NCBI GenBank assembly: GCA_024408335.1
Contig: JAKSVB010000008.1
Coordinates: 1 to 64,000, forward strand
Source: Bacilli bacterium
GTDB taxonomy: Bacteria; Bacillota_I; Bacilli_A; RFN20; CAG-826
Reading direction: 5' to 3'
DNA: 64,000 bases
A model generated the notes under the pieces. The model was given only the letters and a program-made list of their open reading frames with translations, searched no databases and was not told the origin of the DNA. The position numbers were made by a program, and so were the translations under genes. Positions 54,233 to 62,944 of this stretch are shown one piece after another (within the stretch, counting starts at the first letter, position 1; the number at the start of each line of letters is the position of its first letter).

Positions 54233-55957
54233 CTAATTAAACTGGGCGTTAAAGAGATCGTAATAGAATCCCTTCTTCTTCATAAGCTCATTATGGGATC
54301 CGCTTTCCATTATCGCTCCATCTTTCAAGACGACGATGAGGTCGCTAGAGATGATCGTGCTTAAACGGTGAGCGACCACTAACGACGTCCTTCCTTCGAA
54401 AAGCGATTTGAAAGAGTCGTTTAGGAGTTTCTCGGTTCTGATATCGATGTTTGATGTTGCTTCGTCTAGAATGACGATTTCTGGTTCAAGCATCATGACG
54501 CGGGCTACGCAGATGAGTTGCTTTTCACCGACTGAGAGTCCACTGCTATCGCTGATGAACGTGTCATATCCATTAGGAAGACGCTCAATGAAACCTGCGG
54601 CTTGAGCTTTCTTGGCTGCTTTTTTGACCTCTTCAAGCGTGGCCCCTTCTTTCGCATATGCGATGTTCTCGAATACCGTTCCGGAGAAAATCCAGGTTTC
54701 CTGAAGAACCATGCCGACATGCTCACGAAGGGATTTCTTATCGATTTCTCTTGTAGGCACGCCATTGATTTTGAAGTCTCCCTTTTGAGGGTCAAAGAAC
54801 CTCATCAAGAGATTGATGATTGTGGTTTTGCCACATCCCGTAGGGCCAACGAAAGCGATCTTTTGTCCTTTTTTGACCTCTAACGAGAGGTTACTAATGA
54901 TTGTGCGTTTGCCGTCATATGAGAAAGTGACGTCTTCTGCTTCAAGGGTCTCGATTTCTTTTTCGATTTTCTTTTTGCCGTCATTAATGTCTTTAGGCAT
55001 ATTGACCGCTTCATTAATGCGGTTAAATGACGAAAGGGCATAACCGATTTCGCTCATGACGTTACTCACTTCGTTGAAAGGTTGCATAAAGCTTGAGGCG
55101 TATGTGAGGAAAGCGCTTAAATCGCCTACTAAGAAGACCATGCCTAGATTCACATCTTTGACGATGAAAAGGGCTCCAACGAGAATAAGCGTTGCGTTTA
55201 TAAGAGCATTGATGAGTCTTGTTGAAGGGTTAATGAGCGCAGCTCCTAGATTGGCCTTGAAGGTATTCTTGCGGTATTCATCGCTTAAAGCATCGAATTC
55301 CTTTTCTCTTTCCTTACTTACTCCAAGAGTTTGGATGGCTATCGAATTGTTGAGGGTTTCATTGGCAAAGGCGCTTGCCAAACCGCTTGCTTTAGCTTGC
55401 GATTTGAAGTGCTTTGTATTGAATCTCGAAACGAAACGGCTAACAAGAAGAGACAATGGGGTAAGAAGAACAACGATAAGCGCAAGAGCCCAGTTGAGGA
55501 TGAACATGAAGACGATTGTTATGGCGATTGCGACTATGCCGTCATAAAGGGCAGCGAATCCGCTAAGAAGACCCGTTTGGACGTTTTCGATATCGTTCAC
55601 AAGACGCTGGGTGAGATCTCCGCGACTCTTCTGGTCGATGTCTGCGATCGATGTTTCAAGATATGAATCGAATAAGGATTTTCTCATATCCTTAATGACT
55701 CTTTGACCAACTACTGCGGTTGTTATATCAAAGATATAGCGGAAGAGCGTGCCTATAGCTAAGAAGAGACACATGAGAATTAAATAGATCGAAAGATCGA
55801 CTCCCACCCCTTCGCTAATGATGACGTTAACTGCTTTGCCAGCAATAAAAGGAATCGCCAGTTTTGAAGTCGTTGAAAGGAAAGCGAAAGCAAGAGAGAG
55901 AATGGCTAAACCCTTTGAGCCTTTTAGCCATGGGAGAAAGGCTTTGAAATTCTTCAT
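54233..55957 (-). CDS. ABC exporter half, consensus-site subunit
   Basis: 574 aa: six membrane helices (~1-310) fused to an ATPase domain. Walker A VGPTGCGKTTIINLL, Q-loop LQETWIF, Walker B IVILDEATSNID with catalytic Glu, H-loop VVAHRLST intact. The signature is LSVGEKQ instead of LSGGQ. With its neighbour it forms a heterodimer; its own Walker/H-loop plus the neighbour's LSGGQ make the working site. It overlaps the neighbouring half by 4 nt. Lipid, drug or peptide export is possible; the substrate is unknown. Confidence 0.92.
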   Translation of the reverse strand: MKNFKAFLPWLKGSKGLAILSLAFAFLSTTSKLAIPFIAGKAVNVIISEGVGVDLSIYLILMCLFLAIGTLFRYIFDITTAVVGQRVIKDMRKSLFDSYLETSIADIDQKSRGDLTQRLVNDIENVQTGLLSGFAALYDGIVAIAITIVFMFILNWALALIVVLLTPLSLLVSRFVSRFNTKHFKSQAKASGLASAFANETLNNSIAIQTLGVSKEREKEFDALSDEYRKNTFKANLGAALINPSTRLINALINATLILVGALFIVKDVNLGMVFLVGDLSAFLTYASSFMQPFNEVSNVMSEIGYALSSFNRINEAVNMPKDINDGKKKIEKEIETLEAEDVTFSYDGKRTIISNLSLEVKKGQKIAFVGPTGCGKTTIINLLMRFFDPQKGDFKINGVPTREIDKKSLREHVGMVLQETWIFSGTVFENIAYAKEGATLEEVKKAAKKAQAAGFIERLPNGYDTFISDSSGLSVGEKQLICVARVMMLEPEIVILDEATSNIDIRTEKLLNDSFKSLFEGRTSLVVAHRLSTIISSDLIVVLKDGAIMESGSHNELMKKKGFYYDLFNAQFN

Positions 55958-57672
55958 CTTCCTTCTCCTTTCTGCATCTCGTAGATCTCCTTATAGATAT
56001 CACAAGATTCGACTAGGGTTTCGTGGGTTCCGTTAGCGACGATTTGACCGTTATCGTACACAAGGATTTGGTCGCAATCCTTTAAGGATGTCGCTCTTTG
56101 GGAAACGATGATTTTGGTTAATCCGTTTATTTTCGAAATGTTAGCTCTGACCTTTTGATCGCTAAGATAATCGAGAGCGCTTGTTGAATCGTCGAGAATC
56201 AAAATCTCGCCTTTGGCTAAAAGGGCTCTTGCGATCAAAAGTCTTTGCCTTTGGCCACCAGAAAGATTCGTTCCGCCTTCCTCGACTTCGTAATCGAGGC
56301 CTTCTTTCCATTTCGAAACGTATTCATAGGCTAAAGAATCCTTTAAGGCTTTAATCATCTCTCCTTCTGTCGCATCGCTTCTAGCGATAAGCAAATTGGA
56401 GCGGATTGTTCCTCTAAAGATCGATGACTTTTGTAAGACGATTGATATCTCTTTTCTCAAGGCGTTCAAATCATATTTTTGGAGAGGGACTCCCTTGTAG
56501 AGGATTTCGCCTTCTGTTGGATCATAAAGTCTTAAAAGCAAGGAAAGTGTTGTGGTCTTTCCTGATCCAGTTCCGCCAATTAAGCCGATCCATTGACCCT
56601 TCTCAAGAGTAAATGAAAGACCACTTACGGCAGGCTTTTCGCCTTTTTTACCATAGGTAAGCGATACGTTTCTAAACTCCACTAAAGGAGATTTCTCATT
56701 ACCTTTCTCGCTTCCCTCGTTAACGATATCAGGGACGATTTCAAAGAATGAGTCGATACGTTTCTTTGAAGCGGCGGCTTTATTTAGCGAGACGATCATT
56801 CTCGAGAACATGACTAGCGCTCCAAGAGACGAGGTCAAATATGAGATGAGCGATACGATTTCGCCAGTCGTTAATAACGATCCTTCTGGGGTGGAGATGT
56901 TACCTAGATACACGACTAATATCAAAGCGAGATTAACGAAGAAGAAGGTCAAAGGGTTGATTAACGAATTCCATTTGGCCATATCAAGGCTTCTTTTTGT
57001 ATATGTTTCAACGGATTTTCCAAATTTTTCGCTCTCGTAGTCTTCTTGGTTGAAGGCTCTTACAGGCTTCGCACCAGTAAGCGAATCGTGTGACCTAAGC
57101 GATATTTCATCTAAAGATGACTGAATGGCTGCGTATCTCTTAGGAGAGACAATCATGACGATGGCTATGATGATTGCGCTTCCTGTTAATGCTCCAACGA
57201 AGATAAGACCTGTTCTCCAATCGATAAGGAAGCTAAGGATTGAAGCGCCTACGAGAAGGAATGGAGGCCTAAAGATCAAACGCATGAACATGTTGACCGC
57301 GTTTTGCATCATGAAAGCGTCATTGTTAACGAGGGTTAATGCCCTTTGTTTTCCAAAGGAATCGAGTTGCTTTTCGCTAATGGAGTTGATTCTTGAAAAG
57401 ATTTCTTTTCTAAGATCATAGCAATAGTCGCTTGCAACCCTAGCGGAAAGATACTGGGCGCCCATCGTGAATAAGAAACCAAGGATGGCGATTCCAAAAA
57501 GAATGAGCGAGAGTCTCCAAGTGAATTCCCAGTCCTTATTCTTGATGCCTTTATCAATGATGTATCTCACCAAAAACGGAGAAAAGAGTTCGGCAGCGAC
57601 TTCGAAAAGCTTCAAAGTCGGAGCGAGAATGACTTTAAAACGGTATTTCTTAAGCAAAGACAAACTCTTCAT
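55954..57672 (-). CDS. ABC exporter half, degenerate-site subunit
   Basis: 572 aa, same architecture. Walker A IGGTGSGKTTTLSLL and signature LSGGQRQRLLIARALL are normal, but the catalytic Glu after Walker B is Asp (ILDDSTSALD) and the H-loop His is Gln (VSQRATSL). Combined with the odd LSVGEKQ of the partner this gives one degenerate composite site, as in LmrCD or TM287/288-type heterodimers. Shares one base with the Sel1 gene upstream. Confidence 0.92.
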   Translation of the reverse strand: MKSLSLLKKYRFKVILAPTLKLFEVAAELFSPFLVRYIIDKGIKNKDWEFTWRLSLILFGIAILGFLFTMGAQYLSARVASDYCYDLRKEIFSRINSISEKQLDSFGKQRALTLVNNDAFMMQNAVNMFMRLIFRPPFLLVGASILSFLIDWRTGLIFVGALTGSAIIIAIVMIVSPKRYAAIQSSLDEISLRSHDSLTGAKPVRAFNQEDYESEKFGKSVETYTKRSLDMAKWNSLINPLTFFFVNLALILVVYLGNISTPEGSLLTTGEIVSLISYLTSSLGALVMFSRMIVSLNKAAASKKRIDSFFEIVPDIVNEGSEKGNEKSPLVEFRNVSLTYGKKGEKPAVSGLSFTLEKGQWIGLIGGTGSGKTTTLSLLLRLYDPTEGEILYKGVPLQKYDLNALRKEISIVLQKSSIFRGTIRSNLLIARSDATEGEMIKALKDSLAYEYVSKWKEGLDYEVEEGGTNLSGGQRQRLLIARALLAKGEILILDDSTSALDYLSDQKVRANISKINGLTKIIVSQRATSLKDCDQILVYDNGQIVANGTHETLVESCDIYKEIYEMQKGEGR

Positions 57673-59048
57673 TACGCTAGCCCCTTGCTGTCATCTTCCT
57701 CTTCGGCAGTCGCTGGATCTCCAAGAATGAATTCCGCGACGACTTCTTCGACTCCATCCGTGACCATTAGGAATCTAAAACCTTCATCAGTGTTGCCGAT
57801 TATTTGATTGAAAGGGATTTGGCCATCGTTTTTGATAGCGGCCGCACTGATGACTTCATTGAAATTATATGTGACTGGTTCTGCAACGAATCCCGTGAAG
57901 AGATTTGCTGCGTCAACTATCAGTTGAGGTTTTTCGGTAACCATAGTAAATGATGCCGTTTGTGATTCTTCGTCGTAAAACACGTCGGTTAAGTATGAGC
58001 CTTCGAAACCTCCGCGGTTGCCATATGAATTGAGCTCAAGGCTCTCACTAAAAGTATCGACATCGAAATTAGGTTGGTCTTGTTTGTAAGAAAGGATATT
58101 GGCGAGTTTATTGATGCGATAGAAATTGTCTTGGAACTCAGATTTGATTTCGCCATCCATAAGGTTCTCACCATAAAGAACGAATGCGGTATCGGCCATG
58201 AGGTAGAAACGTATGGCGTTATAGGCACTTCTAGTTACTCCTTGTCCCTCTTCGTACATCTTTCCCATGCGGTAGCAAAGGGAGGCAAAGATCATGGATT
58301 CCTTGCCGGTTGTAGCGACGAATCTGGAATAGCAATCCGTATAGAAATTCGAATAGATTTCATAGGCAAGGGTTGGGTTTTTCTCAACAAACATGCCTTT
58401 AACATAGCAATCCGCAAAATGAAGAAGTCCGTTCGCCGCTCCAAAAGCCATAGCTTTGCTATAGCATTCATATGCGCCTTTTGGGTCTTCTTTTCCTAAG
58501 ACTCCGCTTTCGCAAAGAACGCCCATTCTCGTAAGGGCTTGGCCATCGCCTTCAAGGCACTTTGACATATAGTATGAGAAAGCCGTTTGTGGATCGGCCT
58601 CAGTGAATTCGGTTCCGTATTCGAGCAAAGAAGCCAAGTCATATGTGGCATATGCGTTTCCTTGTCTGCTTAATTGGGCGAGATACTGAATGTATAACAA
58701 TTCGTTTGATTTTTTATGGGTGATCTTGCCTTCTTTGTATCTTTCGCAATATGTTTGAGCGGCTTCTGGATGGTGCTCCATATAGTCCTCTCCATAATAT
58801 TCGAGGTTGATTTCTTTTAATGTGTCACGGTCGATTTGGAAACCTGATGCATCGCCGACCAAAGAATCCATGCCACATTCAGGACAAATGGCCGTAACGC
58901 CTTTTTCATCGCTGATCCAATCTTGAACGCTTCTTGCGTCGAATGTGTGTCTGCAAAAAATACAGCTACATTTCTCGCTGTTCAAAATCTCTATATCGTT
59001 GTTTGTCGTGTGTTGGAATATCTCTTCGAAAGCCGGATTCTTTTTCAT
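57672..59048 (-). CDS. Sel1/TPR-type repeat protein with N-terminal zinc ribbon
   Basis: 458 aa, cytosolic. A zinc ribbon at ~29-60 (CSCIFCRH, ICPECGMD) is followed by Sel1-like helical repeats (~105-290: ASLLEYGTEFTEADPQTAFSYY, MGVLCESGVLGKEDPKGAYECY, MGKMYEEGQGVTRSAYNAIRFY; each quoted within limits as ~20-residue units), then an alpha/beta domain and an acidic tail. Scaffold or regulator role is inferred from repeats. Start at 59048 is preferred over 59066 because an extended -10 (TGG TATCAT) ends 6 nt upstream of it. First gene of the exporter operon. Confidence 0.78.
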   Translation of the reverse strand: MKKNPAFEEIFQHTTNNDIEILNSEKCSCIFCRHTFDARSVQDWISDEKGVTAICPECGMDSLVGDASGFQIDRDTLKEINLEYYGEDYMEHHPEAAQTYCERYKEGKITHKKSNELLYIQYLAQLSRQGNAYATYDLASLLEYGTEFTEADPQTAFSYYMSKCLEGDGQALTRMGVLCESGVLGKEDPKGAYECYSKAMAFGAANGLLHFADCYVKGMFVEKNPTLAYEIYSNFYTDCYSRFVATTGKESMIFASLCYRMGKMYEEGQGVTRSAYNAIRFYLMADTAFVLYGENLMDGEIKSEFQDNFYRINKLANILSYKQDQPNFDVDTFSESLELNSYGNRGGFEGSYLTDVFYDEESQTASFTMVTEKPQLIVDAANLFTGFVAEPVTYNFNEVISAAAIKNDGQIPFNQIIGNTDEGFRFLMVTDGVEEVVAEFILGDPATAEEEDDSKGLA

Positions 59049-59054
59049 GCTGAA

Positions 59055-59063
59055 ATGATACCA
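59055..59063 (-). promoter_or_regulatory. Extended -10 of the Sel1-ABC-Vsr operon (predicted leaderless)
   Basis: Reverse strand TGG TATCAT (59063-59055), TTCAGC, ATG (59048). Confidence 0.5.
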
Positions 59064-59194
59064 CAAAACTTAAGTTTTGCGTGTACCAGTTGAATATCTT
59101 TTAGCTTTTTGTAGGTTCTGAAAATGAAAAACAATACATAAAGTTTCTTTATGTCCGATAACAATGTATGATATGAGCACAAGGAGGCCTAAAC

Positions 59195-60094
59195 ATGAAA
59201 GCTGTCAAACTCACATGGTGGATCCCAGTCGTTGTCTTGTTAGTCGTAGGACTCGTCATGGGTGCCCAATATGATTTACAAGTTTCTACCGCTTTATACC
59301 ATGAGAATAGCGTTTTTTCTCAGCTCATGGCCGTCCTCGGTTCTCTCCCTGCATATGTGCTTCTTGGTTTTGTTGGACCGCTCTTTTTCATCCACTACAA
59401 AGGCACGCAATCAAAATTCGCTAAATTCTTCGCTTGGAGCTGCTTATTTGGCATGCCATTCGTTGCAGGACTTGGCTTTGGCTTAGACGCTCTTCACGAT
59501 GTCACATCAAACAAGCTCGTCGCTCTTGCAAACGGCGTCATCATCATGGAGCTTTTGGACTTCTGCCTCTACTTCTTCCTTTTCGACAAAGGAACCAAAA
59601 GAGACACACTTAGAGACGCTCACATCATCGGTTTCACCATCGGATTCACCGTCTTAGTCGGTCTCTTCTTCAAGGAAGTCATCGCTAGACCTCGCTTCCT
59701 TTATGTCGCAAGAGAATTCGCCGAAAGAAGATACCTTCACGTTGAGGACTTCTATCGCTTCTTCGACGCATCTTGCCGTCTTACCGCAGAAGACGTTGGA
59801 AGACAATATTACCTCGACTCTTTCCCAAGCGGACACGCTGCACTTGCAGGCGCTACGATGATTCTCCCAATCCTTGCGAAATATAATGACAAAACAAAAG
59901 GAAAAGAAGTCCACTTCTTTATCGGCGCTGCAGTCTGGATGTTCATCTCAATGTTTAGCCGCATTTGGGATGGCCACCACTACTTAAGCGACGTCTGCTT
60001 TGGAGCCTTGATTGGAGTCATCTTGGCAATCGCATTTGCCCTAACAATCAATTTCGGAAAGAAATACGAAATAACTGAAGAAAAGACCGAATAA
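59195..60094 (+). CDS. PAP2-family membrane phosphatase
   Basis: 299 aa, about six membrane helices. The three PAP2 motifs are in order: KEVIARPRF, SFPSGHAALAG and SRIWDGHHYLSDV. It dephosphorylates a lipid phosphate, for example undecaprenyl pyrophosphate or phosphatidic acid (not decided by sequence). RBS AAGGAGG (59181-59187) is 7 nt before the ATG; TTTCTT, 17 bp, TATGAT (59167-59172) is the likely promoter. Overlaps the next start by one base. Confidence 0.92.
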   Translation: MKAVKLTWWIPVVVLLVVGLVMGAQYDLQVSTALYHENSVFSQLMAVLGSLPAYVLLGFVGPLFFIHYKGTQSKFAKFFAWSCLFGMPFVAGLGFGLDALHDVTSNKLVALANGVIIMELLDFCLYFFLFDKGTKRDTLRDAHIIGFTIGFTVLVGLFFKEVIARPRFLYVAREFAERRYLHVEDFYRFFDASCRLTAEDVGRQYYLDSFPSGHAALAGATMILPILAKYNDKTKGKEVHFFIGAAVWMFISMFSRIWDGHHYLSDVCFGALIGVILAIAFALTINFGKKYEITEEKTE

Positions 60095-61062
60095 TGGAAA
60101 AGATTCTTAAGCCATTGAGATCCTTTTCTAGAAAGGAAAAGAAAGGCGAACGAATAATCGAAATCGATTTTCTTCGTGGTTTTTCTTTGACTCTTATGGT
60201 TTTGGTCCATTTGGCGTGGGCCATAGGTTTCGTTCCTTCTGATTTCTTTGGTTTATCTTTTACCGAAGGCCCTCTTTGGATGCAAGAAACCAGCAAATTC
60301 TTTAGAAGCGTCTTCATCGCAATCGTTACGCCTAATGGAGTTAACGTATCTCAAATTGTTCACAACTACTTGTACCCTAGCATCATTAGCCTCTATTGCT
60401 TAGAGGTAATATTCTCGGGCTTATTTGTCTTTCTTAGCGGCATTTCATGCGCCTTCTCGAAAAACAATTTCGAACGTGGCTTTAAGCTCTTCTTTTTGGC
60501 AAACCTCATGTCCATATCCCTAGAGATTTATAGTGATATCGCTTGTGGGGCTGGGAACACTCCGCTATACGGAGGAGGGACGCATATATGGTGTGGCATC
60601 CTTCACGCTATATCGATTGGCATAATGCTCTATTCGTTATTTGAACACTTCTTCAAGAAATGGTGGCAAACGTATATCGCAGCAATCGTTTTATCCATTC
60701 TTGCGTGCATTACCGTCTACTTCGGTTACAAAGATACTGGCGATCTTATTTCGATAACCCCTGTCGTCGATAATGCTGGCGATTTCTTTAAGAACATGTT
60801 CTTCCTTTTTACTGGTTTAAGAGGATATGGTGACGATTATTTCTCACCGCTTCTAGTCACTGCCGTTATCTTTTTTGGCGCAACACTAGGCAAAACCATC
60901 TACAAAAAGAAAAAGAGCATCCTCCCTCATTCATTTAAGACAGGTTGGATGAAGCCCTTTGCCTTTATGGGAAGATATTCCCTGATCATTTATTTAACCC
61001 ACACTTTCATAGCGATGGGTTTAGTGTCACTAGTCCTAATATGTATGGGCTATTCCCTATAA
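60094..61062 (+). CDS. Membrane acyltransferase-like protein (HGSNAT/DUF1624 type)
   Basis: 322 aa, about nine membrane helices. N-terminus RIIEIDFLRGFSLTLMVLVHLAW has the ExDxxRG and M-x-x-H pattern of the heparan-alpha-glucosaminide acetyltransferase catalytic domain (DUF1624) family. The role is probably sugar or lipid acylation at the membrane (inference). Overlaps the PAP2 stop by one base, so cotranslated. Its end overlaps the NUDIX gene tail to tail by 6 nt. Confidence 0.75.
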   Translation: MEKILKPLRSFSRKEKKGERIIEIDFLRGFSLTLMVLVHLAWAIGFVPSDFFGLSFTEGPLWMQETSKFFRSVFIAIVTPNGVNVSQIVHNYLYPSIISLYCLEVIFSGLFVFLSGISCAFSKNNFERGFKLFFLANLMSISLEIYSDIACGAGNTPLYGGGTHIWCGILHAISIGIMLYSLFEHFFKKWWQTYIAAIVLSILACITVYFGYKDTGDLISITPVVDNAGDFFKNMFFLFTGLRGYGDDYFSPLLVTAVIFFGATLGKTIYKKKKSILPHSFKTGWMKPFAFMGRYSLIIYLTHTFIAMGLVSLVLICMGYSL

Positions 61063-61464
61063 ATCTAATCCTTTTGATGTGATCTCAAGAACCTTATCGA
61101 AATCGACGGATATCTGATATTTCTCTATGTCTTCTTTCCTAATCCAAAATACCTTTCCTTCCTCGGAAGAGATAATCTCCCCATCGAAGTCTTTTGATCG
61201 GAAAAGAATGGCAAGGTGCCTTACATTCTCACTAGGAACGTTCCATTCGAAATAGCCTACGTTCTCTAAAGAATGAACGTTTAAGCCAGTCTCTTCTTTC
61301 ATCTCTCTTATGGCGGATTCGACTAGGCTTTCTTCGTCTTCGACGTGCCCCCCAGGAAAGTTGATGCCTGGCCAATCTTTCTTAAGGCGGTCGACAACGA
61401 GGAACTCGCCGCTATCCTTATAAAGCATGACCATGTTGGTTAATATTACTTTGCTATTTCTCAT
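61057..61464 (-). CDS. NUDIX hydrolase (MutT-like)
   Basis: 135 aa from ATG 61464. Full Nudix box GHVEDEESLVESAIREMKEETG (quoted by its core REMKEETG and the preceding GGHVEDE). RNSKVILTNMVMLYKDSGEF is a usual start for this group, so 61464 is preferred over 61488. The strand FPGGHVE and DWPGINFPGG resemble 8-oxo-dGTP diphosphatase-type members. A TAGAAT box (61472-61477) ends 7 nt before the start codon. Convergent with the acyltransferase gene. Confidence 0.88.
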   Translation of the reverse strand: MRNSKVILTNMVMLYKDSGEFLVVDRLKKDWPGINFPGGHVEDEESLVESAIREMKEETGLNVHSLENVGYFEWNVPSENVRHLAILFRSKDFDGEIISSEEGKVFWIRKEDIEKYQISVDFDKVLEITSKGLDL

Positions 61465-61515
61465 ATTCTTGATTCTAGTCTTTCGCATGGGCGAAAGAAA
61501 TCATAAAATCTAATT

Positions 61516-62499
61516 ATGAAAATTCTCTTTAATGAACGTGACGCAAAAGAATTTGAGAAATTAGTTCTTCAGATGGATGACAACGAAGCCGCTGCAAGCT
61601 TCTATAACATCCTTCTTCAGGGACAAGAGGAAGTTAATGAGATGACTCTTCCTTATCCTATCAAGAAGCTTTCTTTAGGCGAATATAAATCAAACCCATA
61701 TTTCATTAATGTTAAGCCAAAAAGAAAAAAGGAAGGCAAGGTCAGAATCGATTATCTTAAGACCCCTGCTAACCATGGCTTTGTTTATGACGAGATGATT
61801 GAGCAAGGGAAATACTATGAAGAGGTAACGCCATTTGGCTTCTTCGATAAACCTTTCGAATTCCTTGCCTTACTTGATAAGGAGCGCATCTGGATGAGCG
61901 TCACTCCTCACGAGATCAATACGATGAAAGAGGCGATAAATCACGCTCATGGAAACGTCATCACCCTTGGCTTAGGAATTGGCTACTATGCATATATGTG
62001 TTTGCTTAAAGACGATGTCTCTAGCGTCACCGTCATCGAAAGGGATCCTCGCGTTATTTCCGTATTCAAAGAGAACATTCTCCCTTTCTTCCCTAACGCC
62101 GAAAAACTAAGAATCATTGAGGCTGATGCAATAAAATATATGGAAAATGCAGGGGATTTTGACTATTTGTTCGCGGATTTGTGGCACTTTGCGATAGATG
62201 GACTTCCTCTATATCTCAAGATAAACAAGTTTGAAAATAGCTATCCAAATAGCGAATTCGAATACTGGATTGAGCCTTCGATGTTAATCCTTATAAGAAA
62301 GGCTCTTATCATCTTGGCGGAAGAAGAACTCCATGGAACAACCGACTTCGATTATCAAGAAGCTGCGACAGTAAGCGACGAGATAATTAACGCCCTCCAC
62401 TTCTTGTTAAAAGAAAAAGAAATCAAAGACTTTGATTCATTATTAAAAATGCTTGAGCTCTCCTCCTTAAAGGAATTAGCGAAATCACTTAATCTATAA
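61516..62499 (+). CDS. Spermidine-synthase-like SAM-dependent methyltransferase
   Basis: 327 aa. Rossmann-type SAM-binding motifs: VITLGLGIGYYAYM (motif I), VTVIERDPRVISVF (motif II with acidic ribose binder), LRIIEADAIKYM and FDYLFADLWHFAI. The order is that of spermidine synthase, but substrate motifs are not convincing and a ~110-residue N-terminal part is unrecognised. Enzymatic role unknown. TAAAAT (61504-61509) ends 6 nt before the ATG; no Shine-Dalgarno. Confidence 0.75.
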   Translation: MKILFNERDAKEFEKLVLQMDDNEAAASFYNILLQGQEEVNEMTLPYPIKKLSLGEYKSNPYFINVKPKRKKEGKVRIDYLKTPANHGFVYDEMIEQGKYYEEVTPFGFFDKPFEFLALLDKERIWMSVTPHEINTMKEAINHAHGNVITLGLGIGYYAYMCLLKDDVSSVTVIERDPRVISVFKENILPFFPNAEKLRIIEADAIKYMENAGDFDYLFADLWHFAIDGLPLYLKINKFENSYPNSEFEYWIEPSMLILIRKALIILAEEELHGTTDFDYQEAATVSDEIINALHFLLKEKEIKDFDSLLKMLELSSLKELAKSLNL

Positions 62500-62505
62500 T
62501 AGAAA

Positions 62506-62527
62506 ATCCTCTGCGGTCGCAGAGGAT
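62506..62527. terminator. Bidirectional terminator
   Basis: ATCCTCTGCG (62506-62515) pairs with CGCAGAGGAT (62518-62527); T tract on the reverse side. Confidence 0.8.
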
Positions 62528-62530
62528 CTA

Positions 62531-62944
62531 TTATTCTTCTTTCTTCTTTGTGAGGTAAACGTAGGTCATCGTAACGCCATAGATGAGCATAAGTATGGCG
62601 ACGATTAGGAAACCATAAGCAAGTCTAACGTCAATACTATTTTCAAATTTGACTTGAGCAATCTCATATATGCCTTCTAGAGCTTGGAAGACCATTAAGG
62701 TAGCCACTCCAGCGCCTAAACCAAATCTTGCCCATTCTCCAATATCCACTTCTTTCCAGAAGAGAACAATTAAGTAGATTAGCGATAAGACGAGAGGCGG
62801 AAGCCAAACTAGGGTTATGAAGGTGCTATAAACATGGTGTGACAAAGCATAATAGATGGACATGAATAACACTCCGAAAAGGGTGACACCAGTCCAAATC
62901 AGAGTATGCTTAAGTCCTTGTTTCTTCCTAGGCGTCAACGACAT
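62531..62944 (-). CDS. Uncharacterised four-transmembrane protein
   Basis: 137 aa, four helices (~16-34, ~41-62, ~73-95, ~106-131), N-terminus basic, C-terminus KKKEE. Its ATG overlaps the upstream glycosidase gene by 17 nt, so the two are coupled. No family recognised. Confidence 0.72.
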   Translation of the reverse strand: MSLTPRKKQGLKHTLIWTGVTLFGVLFMSIYYALSHHVYSTFITLVWLPPLVLSLIYLIVLFWKEVDIGEWARFGLGAGVATLMVFQALEGIYEIAQVKFENSIDVRLAYGFLIVAILMLIYGVTMTYVYLTKKKEE

